64,000 bases of DNA, taken from positions 87,690,501 to 87,754,500 of the forward strand of contig CP142454.1 in assembly GCA_038049695.1 (NCBI GenBank). The letters run 5' to 3'. The stretch is from Cinnamomum chago (taxonomy: Eukaryota; Streptophyta; Magnoliopsida; Laurales; Lauraceae). The position numbers and the translations under genes are program-made. Positions 23,501-36,912 of this stretch are shown piece after piece (position 1 is the stretch's first letter; every line of letters starts with the position of its first letter). The notes below the pieces were generated by a model. The model saw nothing but the letters and a program-made list of their open reading frames with translations. It ran no database searches and was not told the origin of the DNA.

Positions 23501-26500
23501 GATTACTTCCATTATATTGTTAGAATCCTAAAATCACAACAAAAACAAGGAAAAGTTTTGTCACTTCATATAAATATAATGCTTCAAGTGCAATATAGGC
23601 ACATATATAAGAGATGATTACCTCTATAATATCATTTGAAGCCTAATATGATACTGAGAAAAAGGAAAAGTTTATTACTTCACATAAAACTTTGACTCAT
23701 GGTTTACAAAAACGGCAATTACCTTTTCATAATGGCCGTTATGAAACAGTAACGGCCAATATTATTGCGTTATTTAATATATAACGGTCACGGTCAAGGA
23801 TGAAAATAGCGGTAGCGGCAGGCCAGCCACCAAAACACTACGTAGCGTAGCGGCGTTATGTAGTGGTGTAGCGGTACGATTTGAAAAAAAAATCTAAAAA
23901 ATCTAAAAAATTGTAGAAAATCTAGAATATTGGAAAAATGAGAGAAACTGTTTTTTTTTTTTTTTTTTGCAAAAGCAACTAAGATAAGGGGGCATACCGG
24001 TCCCCTTATTGTATGGGTCCTGTATCACTGTATAAGTAGAAAATAATAGTAATGCTCGTTTTTTTCACATGTATTCATGTTGCTTAAACCAATGAAAGTC
24101 TCATAAAAAAAAAAAACTATGTCATGGAAGTCAAGATTTAACGCTTAAAAGCACCTAGAGAAAATAATACCTCTACAAAAGGCGAAGCAAACACGATTTT
24201 AAACCATGTTTCGAATGCAATATTTACACATACATAAGTGATGGTGTCCAAATGAAAATCACCTGTTACAAATGCTTTTTGTAATTGGCCACTTAGTCCC
24301 GTCTTCCAAGGACCAATGTTAGTCCCTCCTTTTTTGCGACAAATAAACAGCACAACTGCAGCAATGGTAAGAAGAAAGGCCCCAGCTGGAAGTACATAGA
24401 CATATTTCCACTTTCCTAAACCTTCATCAGTTGGTTTTTCCTTGGAAATAAGAGTTGGGGTAGGATGTTGTTGAGGTATTGGATTGGTTGCAGAAGGATC
24501 CATTGAAGGTGAAGCTGCTGGTGGAGATAATTCCTTCTTATCAGTTCCAAGAGGAGATTTTGTAGAGGCAGGAAAAGAACCGCTTCCAAATGATGGAATT
24601 GTAGTAAGTTCTTCAGGAGGAGCTCCATGCACAGGAGCAGCAGCAAGATTACTACCTTTCTGAAGAAGTTTACGGCGAACAGGATTTAATACATATGTTA
24701 CTTTTTCATCTATATGTGGTTCAGATAAGCCTGCTAACAAGAAAAGATAATTCAATCATCACCAGTACAAAAAAGTGCACTATACAAATAAAATCATCAA
24801 CAAAATTCACCTGTTATGTCGTCATAGCATTTCCCTACATGGCCATGTGAAGAACCTGTTTGGGACTTCAACCTTGAAAGAAAAGGTTTCTTAAGTGAGG
24901 TATTTTAAGTACACAATTTGTAACCAAAAGAACAAAAGAAAAAACAAAGACGACAGGGATTATTGGTCCTTACAATGGTAGAATATTGATAAAATATATA
25001 TTTTTTTCTTTAATTTAGACAATGAAAAAGTTTGTTTTATCCTATTGTTTTAAATCTCTTTACCAGTTTTTGAGTAAGGACTGTTTATAAATATTTGCTT
25101 GGAATGGTTGGTCGACTACATATATGCTAGATGAGTTCAAAGCTCAAACTGCCACAAAAAAAGAAAAGGAAATTATTGAGTAGTTGACCAAAAAAACTGT
25201 CTTCTATGGTTTCTTAGTATAGAAACAATTAGGTTCCAAGGTAAAGAAGTGATTAATTTACCTTCAGTCTGTTATAGTGCATGTGGGCACATAATTAATG
25301 ATCTAGACAGTTGACCTGATGGCCTGACAAGCCCAACATCTATGGAGAAAGGACAATCTCAATTATCTCCCAAACCAAAACTCATTGAAATCAATCTTAT
25401 GCTTTGAAGAGTTTGTGAACACACAAAGTGAAGATCTTCCAATCTGAGTGATTTTTGCGGCATCTCTACAAGGTAGGTCCATCAATTGTCAAATCAAGTA
25501 TTGAGATTGGACCACAATCTTTTGGGGGCACGCGCAACAGGCTAGAAGTCCTCTTAATCATAATAACCATAAGTAGCAAAAAATCTGATTCAAGAAATTC
25601 ATTTTTGTTCCAAAAGAACATGCAGAATACACAATCAGCACCATAACTTCTTAAAGTGCAAGGAGATTTTCTACCATCTAACTGGTTTGGATCTTCAAAA
25701 GGTAAGCACCAAATGGACATATCTAATAATGCAGAGTCCATTTCAAGGAATGGGTTCCCTATGGTCGGCAGTTTAACATCATTCATACCTTTGTACATCG
25801 CATATATCTGAATGTTTTGACCCAAACTTCTCAAGAAAATATGTGGTACAATTGTTTTTCTTATAAGGGTAATGCGACTCAGACCTGCAATCTTGTGGTT
25901 ACAACATAGAGCACCTTTTATGTATGCTACAGTACTCAAATCCCAATCTAATAACCTTTTTACATGTTAATCAGAAATTCATAATTTATTAGTAATTACA
26001 TTTGCCTACTGACCATTTAACAAAAAGAGCCCACTGACACACTAATTTTGTAACCTACATCGTTCCTGCTTGTAATATCAATTGTACTAATAAATGGCAT
26101 TTAAATCATTTTAGAGATGAAATAAGAAAATGAGATGATAAATGAACAAGTTTTATTCAGAGCCCCAACATGGTTGGGACTAGGCTTTCATCATGTTGAT
26201 GATGGACAAATCTTATTCAAAGCATCCCTCTTTTTTCCTTTCCTTTTTTTTTAACAATATTCAAAGCATTTCTTCGAAAGACATAAAAAGAATTTAATAT
26301 AAAAAGACTGCCCACATACGAATATGTTAGGTTTTTACCAATCAGAGTAAAAGAAATAGAAAACCTCTTACCAATGTCTAACTTTTTTGTTTATGCAATC
26401 GATTCCACTACTCGAATCTGACGCAAGATTTTCATCATATTGTAGCTCGATGAGCATATTTGGCTTCTCAATCTCAAAAGGCATGCCGCCTTGAAAATCA

Positions 26501-29500
26501 TTGTCACATATCAATCTGGCATATGCAACAAAATATATATATTCATGGTAAAAAAGTCATAATTTAAGTATAGAATGCAAGGACGCAAACAAAAGTACAC
26601 AATAATGTACTCACAAGTGTTTCAATGACAGCATATCACCTATCTCTGTGGGAATAGTTCCATTTAATTTGTTACTCCTCAAATCTAACACTTCAAGCAT
26701 AGTTAACTCTGCAAGCTCCTTAGGAATGGCACCAAAGAAGCTGTTCTTATAGAGCACACTTTCAATGCAAACAAACAAAGAAAATTAATACAATTGAAGA
26801 AACCATCAAAAGTTCATCAAGTGCATAGTTTCACGCTAAATATGAAACAGGAAATATCCTTGTAAGAAAAAGGTATATTTAAGTACTTGTACTCATATCA
26901 GACTAAGTAGATACACCTTAACATTTCTAATTAAATCAAACAAAAAAGAAAATGACTGGGATAAGTGCAACTTATAAAACTAATTTCAGTTCCTATATTT
27001 TTTATAACATATATACATATATCTTGTTAATGAATTCTGATAAACCTCTAGCCTTTGTGATACATTTATATTGATATATTATCTCAAAATGATCTTCAGA
27101 TGATAAATTTTTAGTGTATTAACAATATAGTTGCATGAACATATTTGTTTGTAGGTATTCTGAAGTAGCTAAACCGGACGCCTTATGTTACATCGACATA
27201 CATAACTTGGACACAGGTCAAACACATATACCTATGTCCAAGATAGATAATTCTGAAGTAAAAAGGTAATAAAAAATTAAAAAAAAAAAAAAAAACTAGC
27301 AATTGGCTGACAATCTTTCACCAGCAATAGTCAACTTGGCAGCATCCTCTAATAGAAAAAGGGCTGTGCAGAAAGTTATAAATAATATTGTATTAGAAGC
27401 AAAAGGAAACATTGCATTATACTTCTATAACTGTTATAGATCAAAAGAATTAAAAAGGAAGAATAGAAAACAACAATCACCTTGGTAACATAATATAAAC
27501 ACACAAAAAAAAAAAAAAGTCCTTGTGAACTTTCTCCAATTTATGAACTCTTAGAATATCTTAATATGTGGCTATAACAATAAAATGTTTAATAAAAGGG
27601 TACCTCACAGTAGCAGTGAGTGAATTCAAACTTTCTCCAATTTATGAACTCTTAGAATATCTTAATATGTGGCTATAACAATAAAATGTTTAATAAATAC
27701 AGAAATCCAGATAAGCATATATGTTAACTTTATAATGTAACTTGTAATTTGTGATTGTCCCAGTGCCAATTCATAAGGAGCTAGTCATACTTGCAATCAT
27801 TTCTCTTTTTTTTTTTTTTTTTGCTTAATGGTAAATTAAATTTAAAGAATGAAGAGAGAAACAAGGCACCAGGCCCCCAGGCCAAAAGGCAACAGCCAAA
27901 AACAAGAAAAAAACCAGCAAACAAAGAAACTGAAGCTATACAAAGCCGAAGCAGAAAACAGGCAACAGAGCAGGAAGAAACAGAAGAAACAGGACAGGGA
28001 GAGAGAACAGGGGACCTGCTCTGAACCGGAGACCAAGCAGGAGCTCAAACCAGACCCAAACAATGCAGGACAAGATGGGGAAGGGATAAGGCAGGCCCTT
28101 GCAACGAGCTGGCCAGCCCTCTCATCCGATCCAAGAACATGATCTGAGCACTTACCAGAGAAGGCTTTCTATTCCAGTGCTTAGAATCATTCCGGAGAGA
28201 CCAGAGAACGAAGATGGCTTGGAAGAAGATTGCCGCTGCAATCATTTCTCATTAAGTACAAGCTATGATTAAGAAATTAGAGGCTCTATCTATGGAGTCC
28301 ACTTGGATCAATGCCAATCACGAGGAATGAAGAAAATGGAAAGGACTACAATAATATTAGGCTGATAAAATTATTTTAGACCTAAATTTTAGGTCCTTAC
28401 GAGTTTAATGGCTATAAGTTGTGCACAGTGATAAAATCCAACAACAACCAACGTGAGGAACAATGTCAAATGTCAATTCAAGGGAGGGGTGGGTGTGTGA
28501 AGGGATTGGGCTAATGTTTAGGTAGGCCCCTTATATGAAAACTGAAAAAGAGACGCCAAAGAAGGACCATTAATATATATGTTTTCTTCAATCAATCTTT
28601 TTTTTTTTTTTGCCCCTGTTATGTACAATGACGCTCGCCTTTGGAAATGTAGCCATTTATACATACCAATACCCCATGAATTTGCACTCAATCCATTTTG
28701 AAAGTGATCTAACAATTAACCACTATTGGATTCAATAAAAAATAGCATTTAGAAAACATTAAAACTTAATGCATAATAGATGAGGGTTAGGATTATTTGA
28801 TCAGATTGATGTTTTGCTACCTCCCATCCCCGAGGCCCCGCACAAATCCCACTTGCCCCCGTGAATTGATGGATCCTAAATGGGCCCCACAAGGAAGGAA
28901 ATACGAGAACACCCCGGACAAGTGCACAAACTTCTGAAGAAGTGCATCCTTCCTTTGGGTGCACCTAAGAGGCTAAGACACATCCAATTCATAGAGATGG
29001 ATGGGATATGGAAGGGATGTTGAGGGCACAGGTTGGCTCACATAACACTCCAATTACATAATTCTAACCCTTGATGATAAAGCCTCAAAGTGTGATGGTT
29101 CGAAGCAAATATTTTTTTTTTTTTATTAAATCCAATAGTGGTTTATGGTCGGATCAATGTCAAATTGGGGTGAATGCTAATTTGTGGAGTCAAGGGGAGT
29201 GCAAAAGGATTGGGTTTGTCATAGATGAGCCACACTTTAAAAAATATGAGAGAGAGAGAGAGAGAGAGAAGCAGCCTAATGCAAAAAGGTACATTTTCTG
29301 GAACTCCCTCTCTGAGTGCATATAATATGCGCACATACTTTCAACAGTGGTTGTCTCATGATCGATAGAAAGAAATAGACTAATTTTGAATAATAAGGCT
29401 GAGGACCAAAAGCTGTGACAATTACAAAACTTGGGCGAAACCAATCTCATTGCTGAATTGTTTGAAGGAATTTTTTAGCGTTAAAGTTCCAATCAGTGAA

Positions 29501-30831
29501 GTAGTTGGGTGAATGTTGTGTAAGCTCTATTCATGCTTAAAAGTGTTGGTGACGGTGTTTAAATATTTTAGCCTTCTAATGTTTCTTTGCAGATTATCAT
29601 CCTCTTTCATTAATGACATCTATTACCATTTTAAACACACAATTTCAGTAGTGGAGAAAGTTGAGTGTGCTTTGTTGTGGACAAAAAAAAAAAACTATAG
29701 ATATATGATCATTTCCCACGAGAAAATATAAAGTGTTAAGTAAAATTCAAATTCCTTCTTGAAAAAAAAATGATAATGCTTACAGAGATCTCAAGTTGCT
29801 TAGTTTCCCAATCTCGGGTGCTAGCATCCCGCCGAGAGAAAAGTCACTCAAGTCCCTACAATTGCAGACAAATAAAAATTCAGATGACAAATACAATTTG
29901 GTCAACTAAATTGATCTCAATTACCACCCAAAAAGGTGTCTTTAAAAATTAAAAAAAAAATTAAAAAAAAAATTAAAAAAATAAAAACAGAGAGAGGGAA
30001 TGGGAATCATCACAGCGTTCAAAATAAAAATTACAATGAAGAATTAATTTCTCAGAAGAGAACAAGGCCAATTTCTGTAAAATACTTCAGATATAGAGAC
30101 AAACCACATTATTTACCAAAGCAAGGAGTAAAGATTCAACCCGTTGGAAGAATGCATTCTCCAAAAATCTCAAATAGGTATGCAAACAAGTTACATGTTC
30201 CATAAATAAAACGTATTAGTTCATTACTCAACAGTCAAGATGCACATTCAACTACCTCAATCACACTTAATTTATGCCTTTTCGATGTAAGGCTGAAAGA
30301 TATAAAAATAATAATAATAATACCCACAATTGCCAGAGTATGGTTATTAATTTTCTTTGACACCCCTCAAGTCAAATTCACTATAGAACAGATGTTATCA
30401 TTTCAACCAAAACAATTAAAAGTTGATTTAACTACATGGTTCATCCAAACAAAACATAGAAATACACACTTACAGATCATGCACTTCACCATCCACACAG
30501 CCAACGCCAGTCCATTGACATGGATCGCCATCGTTAAAATTCCAATCCTCCAATGCACCAAAAGGATCAGAATCCACTCTCATTCGAAATTCCAACAACG
30601 CCAACCCTTCATTTCAGTACATCATAACAATAAGAACCTCCCCACATTAACAACATATATATATATATATAATCAAACATCAAATATACATTGATTTTAA
30701 CTACCTTCCTCATTGATAGCCCAGCACCCTTCCAATTGGATAAGAACCATGAACACCATGAACACCACAACAGTAGTAGCATGTAATACCTTCTGCAGCT
30801 GAAACTCTAGGTGGTTCCATCTATCCAACAT
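20536..30831 (-). CDS. LRR receptor-like pseudokinase, MRH1/MALE DISCOVERER family, 12 exons
   Basis: Exons (minus): 30705-30831, 30474-30606, 29784-29855, 26615-26758, 26372-26515, 24811-24872, 24263-24730, 23208-23398, 22938-23070, 22463-22620, 22182-22370, 20536-20796. All introns are GT-AG, the phases join, and the CDS is 2082 bp (693 aa). The protein has a signal peptide (about 1-37, VVVFMVFMVL core), an LRRNT_2 cap (LALLEFRMRV, DPCQWTGVGC), LRRs encoded by 72- and 144-bp exons, a Pro/Ser-rich stalk, a membrane segment at about 338-358 and a kinase-like domain (384-690). Catalytic residues are missing: VAST replaces VAIK, PHPNLTSNNV replaces HRDLKPxN, EFDFW replaces DFG. The domain should not catalyse phosphotransfer. 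Arabidopsis relatives act in root-hair growth and pollen-tube guidance as co-receptors. Most similar to MRH1/MDIS2, by recognition only. Confidence 0.95.
21959..21973. repeat. Poly(C) tract in intron 11
   Basis: Fifteen C in a row in the last intron of the receptor gene. Confidence 0.9.
23698..24206. mobile_element. Intronic foldback repeat with AACGGC/GTAGCGG-rich body
   Basis: Ends read CATGGTTTACAAAAACGG and, as reverse complement of the right, CATGGTTTAAAATCGTG. The body is rich in AACGGCC/GGCCGTTA and GTAGCGG motifs near 23715-23880, with a T-run at 23951-23968. The flanking octamers agree only in part, so this is an old copy. It is related by termini to 1-973. It lies in the intron between the exons at 24263 and 23398. 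Confidence 0.55.
25466..25939 (-). other. Unexplained 157-codon open frame in intron 5
   Basis: An uninterrupted minus-strand frame inside the 1.9-kb intron at 24873-26371 of the receptor gene. Composition is Leu/Ile-rich with Cys and Pro and no motif is recognised. There is no evidence that it is expressed. It could be a decayed captured gene piece or chance. Confidence 0.2.
26161..26220 (-). repeat. LINE/SINE 3'-tail-like fragment
   Basis: On the minus strand it reads AAAGCCTAGTCCCAACCATG, then TTGGGGCT, the same tail family as 14153-14225. Located in intron 5 of the receptor gene. Confidence 0.4.
27528..27697. repeat. 69-bp direct duplication, 101-bp period
   Basis: The segment from AACTTTCTCCAATTTATGAA to AATGTTTAATAAA occurs at 27528-27596 and again at 27629-27697 with near-identity. 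It lies in intron 3 of the receptor gene. Confidence 0.92.
27806..28236 (-). mobile_element. 5'-truncated LINE (L1-type) 3' end
   Basis: A T-run at the left end (poly(A) tail of a minus-strand element) and a 14-bp target duplication TGCAATCATTTCTC (27792-27805 and 28237-28250) mark a LINE insertion. The minus-strand frame at its right end reads FFQAIFVLWSLRNDSKHW, resembling the C-terminal end of plant LINE ORF2. Only about 430 bp were inserted. It lies in intron 3 of the receptor gene. Confidence 0.87.
28672..29192. repeat. Inverted repeat pair
   Basis: 28672-28740 and 29123-29192 are inverted copies at about 80% identity, sharing AACCACTATTGGATT and AATAAAA. They may be arms of an old foldback element in intron 3 of the receptor gene. 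Confidence 0.55.
29248..29269. repeat. (GA)n microsatellite
   Basis: About eleven GA units in intron 3 of the receptor gene. Confidence 0.9.
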
Positions 30832-33720
30832 CTCTTTAGGGATAAATTACACTGCAGTTGTTTCCATCTTAAAACAATTACAACAAAACTACAAAAAAAA
30901 ACTGATAAAAGTTGAAACATAAACTATCTGATTAAATATGTCAACCAACCTCCAAGAGGAAAACCAATTCTTTGCCTGAAACCGCGTATCCTCAATCATG
31001 AACACCAGAGAACAATTCACAATTCACAACCCCCTTGTATTTAAGCTTTTGTCTGATTAAAAGGAGAAAAAAAAATGCCTACTTCAGATAATCAAACTTT
31101 AGAATCAATGGAAAAATCATGAGCTCTAATGAAACCAAACCAAATAATCATAAAATGGGTTCTTATGGAAAAAGAAACTTGAGAAAGAAAAAAGGTAATA
31201 AGGTTCGATTTCAAAACCTCATTGCAAGCAAATGGGAGAAAAAGGAGGGAAAAGGAAGAGAGTGAAAGAGAGAGAGGAATTGGGGATTCCTGTCTGGAGG
31301 TAGGGGTAAAAGGGGGAAAGGAAATGTGAAGTAGGTTCTTGAGGAGGATGAGAGGAAAGGGAAGGTTTCAACGTGTGGAAGCCGGCCGCCCATCACTTTA
31401 GTTCATGGTTTGTAATATTAAATTTAAATCTGCCGGAGTATGTAAGAGAGACTTTTTTTTTAATAAAATATATAACAATATATATATTGTAAATTGACCA
31501 TATTTGTTTTTTTAATAAAATATATAACAATATCTTTTATTTTTTGTAAGTTGACCATATTTGTTCTTGTTTTAAGCCCAGCGATCCTGAGTTACTCGCA
31601 TACAGGAAGATAGGAAACTCGTTTAAGTGAGGAGAAGGAACTTGCAAGTGTAGGGAGGAGGGTAAGAAGTGCACATCTTACCCGGGCCTATTTGAGGGCT
31701 TTACTTGTAGAGTTGAGTGGAGTAAAGGTTATTTTTGAATAAACAATAAAATATAAGTGAGTTATGATGGTATTTTATTTATAGTTGTTTGTGATGGAAT
31801 CTTTTTTATTTATTTTTTTTGAAAAGTGGAGTTTTCTTTTGTATTTTAGTGGAGAAATGAGCTTACTTTTTGACTTTTTTAGAAAAAATATGATGGGAAA
31901 TTTGAATTAAAGTGCTTTTGGTGGGATTTTTTTTTTTTTTTTTTTTTTTGAGAAATGGGACTTTACCTTATTTAACTATACTAGTAGAATTGCCAAACAA
32001 GCCTAGGTAAGGTGTCGTTTTTAATTGGCTATATTTATTGCTAGAAGAGAGGGATTTTGGAAAATCAAAAGTTAGATTTTTTTTTTTTTTTTGGTGTGTG
32101 TGTGGAACAAGCTCTGCTGTTGAGTTGCAACCATTTTGTTAATACTTGGTGGAACGAGTCTAAGAGTTTACTTGCGGCTATTTTATTTTATTTTATTTTT
32201 CGTTAAGTCTCTAATAGTCTCTGTTTTTTGTTTTTCATTGCATTTTATTAAAATAAGATATTATTCTTGTTGATTTACATACGTACCAAACAAATATGGA
32301 AATAGAAATAACTCTTTCACTTCATTGTGTTTTTAAAAGAAAATCATAACCCAAATTTCAGCTTGTTTTTTTACTGGACTGGAATTCAGAGAAATAATAT
32401 TTAAAGAATTTGTGATTTTCCATAGTAGAATTCTTTGATGCTCAATTGTGCTTGAGTGTAAAAAAAATTCCACCACAAAGGAGTTGGAGTTTCAAAATTT
32501 TACCAAGGCAATTGAGGCAATTTAGGTTGTTGAGACTTCAAAAATATTTGTGAAGAATCATGACATCTGCCATCATATCACGTAAAAGAACCTCAGTACC
32601 TCAAATTCTTGTGAGAAACTTAAGCAAAGAAACAAGACCCTATAATCCTCATCTAAATCACAACTTTTATTTATTCCACTACGACCTAAGCTTATTTTAT
32701 TGAGAAATTGTTATAAGAGTCTTCATGAAAGCTTCAAAAATAAAAGAATACAAACTTTTATGTAAAAATAAAATATATAATTTTACCTTATTTTTTCAGT
32801 TTCCTCCAAAATCTTAATTATATTCTCATATGTACCTCAAAACAAAATGATAAAGCAAGTTTAATAATAAAATAAGGCCACAAAATTATATTTAGTCACC
32901 TAAATATATAAGCTAATGAAAAAATAATCTAACTTAATCCAAATCCAGCATGAAGTGTAATTTATAATTAGTGCGGATCTGCAAAGGAAATCAATGAAAA
33001 GATCAAACCACCCAACAGGAGCAGAGGTCATTTTGTAGGATTTCACATGCATACGCATATATCTTTTCTTTTATTTCTAATATATTTTAGTTTCTTTTAG
33101 AATGCCATATCATTATACCATTTCTTGCGTGCAAGCATGTTTGCTTTTCTGTCGGTAAGAAAAAAATATATTTCATCTTTGGCACGACTACTTTTTCTAA
33201 ACAAAAGCAAGAAAATAAATTAAATTTTTTGCGATTCCATGAAAAAACTTTTCTCTACTTAAAAGGCCTATTTTCCTCTGAACCCAGAGATAGAAAATGC
33301 TCCAAAATGAAAAGAAAAAAAAAAGGAAGCTAGAAGAAGTTTGGTGGCTCTACAAAAACATACCTCAGGAACTTCCTGTCCTCAGCTTTTGGCAAGTGCT
33401 ATCAAAGAGAGAGAAGAAGAAGGAGGAGGAGGGCAGAGAGAAAGAGAGAGGAGAAAAAAGACAGGGTGGGTAAGTAGTATTAGTAGGTAGGCAGCAAGGG
33501 ATGGGGGTGGGGGAGACAAAGGCACTAAAAGGAAAAAAAGAGCTTGGGTGTTTTTCTTCTTCTTCTTTTTTTCTTTCTGCCCTTTGGTGTGGGGGGGCTT
33601 CTCTCAAAGCCTCCTCCTCTCCTCGGCCATCATGAAAGGCTCTGTAGCTTCTCCACACACACACACAACTCAACTTGGTCTATTTGGAGCCTTCCTTTCT
33701 CCTCCAACCCCACCCCCTCT
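30832..33720 (-). promoter_or_regulatory. 5' leader and promoter region of the LRR pseudokinase gene
   Basis: No coding region is supported. On the minus strand, CT-rich leader-like sequence lies at 31201-31400, and another at 33400-33600 that ends in a good splice donor (TTCCTGAG then GTATGT, exon edge 33364). A non-coding first exon near 33364-33560 joined to the ATG exon at 30831 is plausible but unproven. The sequence between is AT-rich with several T-runs. Confidence 0.35.
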
Positions 33721-36700
33721 TGTTCCTTTTTTTGTTTTTTTCCTTTTCCTCTATCGTATCGTTTTGGGACGGATGGGAGCTGGTTAGCCAACGCCGTCGA
33801 ACGAAAAATGCTTCCTTGGCTACTTGGTGGTGGGGGGAGAAGCCCTCTTCCGTCTTGATCGGACTTGCAAACGCAACTTTCTCCCATGACCATCTTTTCT
33901 ACCGCCCATTTCTGTTTTGTCTTATGGAAACGGTTACACAAACCCTCTCCATTACTTTTCCCAAACACACACTTGTGTGACTTGTTATCTCAACCTCTCT
34001 TTATGTGTGGGCCATGCATTATTTATTTTCTTTCTTTCTTCTTCTTATTTTTTTTTTTTTTTTTTTATGATTATAACATTCCATCTAATGGGCCCCACAA
34101 ACTTTGATGACCATGATCTTGATCTTAATTTCACAGTAGTTATCTATTTGAATTTGGATCCTCTATTTGAGACTTTGGCTTAGAGAAATTCTAAGTGAAA
34201 GAATACAACTCCACACGGTGAGGTAGGATAGCCTTCTGGTTAGAGAAGTAGGGTCTATTTACTAAAAACTCAAATTGGTCAAAATAAAAGTCCTCTCTTT
34301 TTATATAGAATTATTTTCCTAAATTTTATTCTTGAGTAAGAGTTGGTAGCACCTAAATATTAATTATTTAATTAAAAAAGTGAAGTGAGTAAAACGATCC
34401 TAAGTGCATATTCATCAATTATATTTCTAACTAATATTCATCTTATAGTGGGATGAACTCTTATTAAAATGGAGGGGGGGGGCTATTTTGTACAGCTCAG
34501 ATTTTTTTTAATAGATAGGCTCCAAAAGTCTGAATTGCACTATCCTAACTTCTAGCACATGATTTGTCAGAGCCAAGTTCTTCTTTTCTGTTTTTTCTTA
34601 AGCTTGCAAAAGTGATATCTGCAAAAGGTACTCAACAATTTTAATTTTCATCAGACAGGTAGGAGGAAATTTTAGTTTGCTATTGAAGTTGTCTTTGAAG
34701 GATTGTATTTATTGCACAAAAGAATGTATTTATTGTCCATTTAAATCAAAATCAAACTACTTTGACAGCCCATCATGGCTCATCCTCTATTACCAAATCC
34801 TTATCCTAAATAGAAGCCAAAATAGATAGAAACAGATTAACTTCCTTCTTAATTGCTTTTGTCGTTTGTTTCTGGAAAAGTTCTTCTCTCAATTGGTTGG
34901 TCAAGCCTTTTAAGGCCTCTTACCTACCCCTCATTAAATTTATATCTTTCTTATGAGAGCTGGCATGTAACTCTGCCTTGAGACACTTTGATTTGATTAA
35001 ACAATAAGCCCCCTTTGGACAATCATCCCTGGAAGTTTCTGCAGAGACCCCCAGAACAACCTCACCTGTGGCTCTACTAGTGTAGACCCCTTCAAAGTAA
35101 AGAATATTAATTCAATCACATCAACCTCAACATCATTAATATGTGTTGCTCTAGAATGAGTCAACATGTCACGTTCCCCAGGCTCCACTCGGCAGTACTG
35201 CTGAAAAGTCTGGTTAGATAATGGTGTGGCCTGTGACTTTGTCATTATCACTTCTTTTGCTGCTTTTTCCATTATGATGATGATTACATCATTATGCATT
35301 ATTAATTATGTTTATTAATCAGGTTATTAACCTGATTTACCCTGCTATCAACTTTTATTCGAATAAAACTTGAAGACATCATCTTGTATGTGTGTTTTTA
35401 TTTTGAGCAATTTAGATTTTCGATGAATTAGCTTAATTGTGTAATTTTCTTGCAAATTCTCGAACCAAACATATGTACATGCCCACATAAAAATGGGATT
35501 TTTCCCTATTAGATCTCACATTGGCCTGTGAACTAGTGAAGTTTATATTTATTTTATAAAGACCTATTGTGCGGCATTTTAGGGTCGTGCGATATTGTGC
35601 ACATCACACTGTGCGAAATTATGGGTCATACAATATTACACCGTTATTATACGAATAAATATACTGAAAATATTTAAACTTTAATGGTTAATGAGCAAAT
35701 GTTAAGTCTAAGGGCTGTCATACGGTCAAAATTTCTATAAAAATCTCTTTTTTTGTACTATCATTTTCTATCACAAACGATTTTCGTGGATCCATAAGAA
35801 AAATGCTCTGCTTTTGTTGTTGTTTTTTTTTTTTTTTTTTTGCACTAAATGCTGAAAGAGATTGAAAAAGGTTTTTCATTAGAAAAAAAAATCCCACTAG
35901 GGAGCAGAGGACTTCTCATCCATCGTCCATGTAGTGTATATAGTTAGGATTCATTGATGAAGCATATGACTAGAATTATTTTGATTTGATAAATTTAAGT
36001 ATCTGATTTGGACCATTGTCCATATTCTAATCACAGTTCGTTTGACAACAATCAACTTTGATGGTTGAGATCATCCCATCACCAAGAAACTCAGATTATC
36101 CTTTATCCAATATAACTTTTTGAATTGGCATGCAAACTGTGACCAATTGGATCCAGAAAAAGGAAAAAGAGGAGGACAAGGAAAAAAAAAGGGCCTCTAT
36201 TTTGTTTGTCGATTTTATGGCATGAGATGAACAGTTGGGAACATTCAATGAAAGTAATTAAGGAAATGAATACCTAACTATCATTCTAATAATTTAAATC
36301 CTGAAAAACTTGAAGCATTCTCTCCTTTACCCGAAATCCTTCACCACTCACGTCTTTAACAATCCTTTGTAAAGCCCACTTGATATTCAATTCCATGCAA
36401 GCACATCGGCACTAAAAGAGAAGCAGCCTTTTACCTTAGCCTTGATTTAATATATGTGCATGTGGAGCTTGCTATCACATGCCTCATTGTGTATCAAGGA
36501 GTGAAATATGGCCCCAGAAATTTGGAAAACCCCTTCAAGTTATGGTAAAATTATGTTTTTTTTTTCTTAAGTAAAGTTTATCTACATCCATTCAAGATTG
36601 GTTGGACATTGGGAGAGCATCATCTATCTGATTTGCATACTTGTTGAACACAAAACTTAAATCAGAATTCAAGATCGACCTACAGGTGGGAGGACTGACA

Positions 36701-36909
36701 ATAAGAAAGATGCTATAAAGGAAAAGATCATTCAGTTGCTTCAACCCCTAACTTGATTTTTATACAAGTAGCTTTAGATGAGTTTCTGCCAGTAGCCTTG
36801 GGTTGGCCAATTAACTGCACCTTTTTACATGACTTCGCAGTTGGATTTTAAACTAGCCAAGCATGATGATGGTACCAAGTGTATGCAAGGTCTGTGAATT
36901 CTAAGACAT
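33721..36909. other. Unrecognised intergenic stretch
   Basis: AT-rich, with T-runs at 34047-34067 and 35821-35841. No gene, RNA gene or repeat boundary is recognised. Confidence 0.4.
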
Positions 36910-36912
36910 TAA

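Noticed and set aside
25466..25939. Organelle-derived insertion
   Set aside because: The translated frame does not read as any plastid or mitochondrial protein I recognise.
33365..34183. Several overlapping frames of about 100 codons on both strands
   Set aside because: Low-complexity Phe/Ser/Pro or Lys/Glu frames from CT-rich leader-like sequence; no motif.
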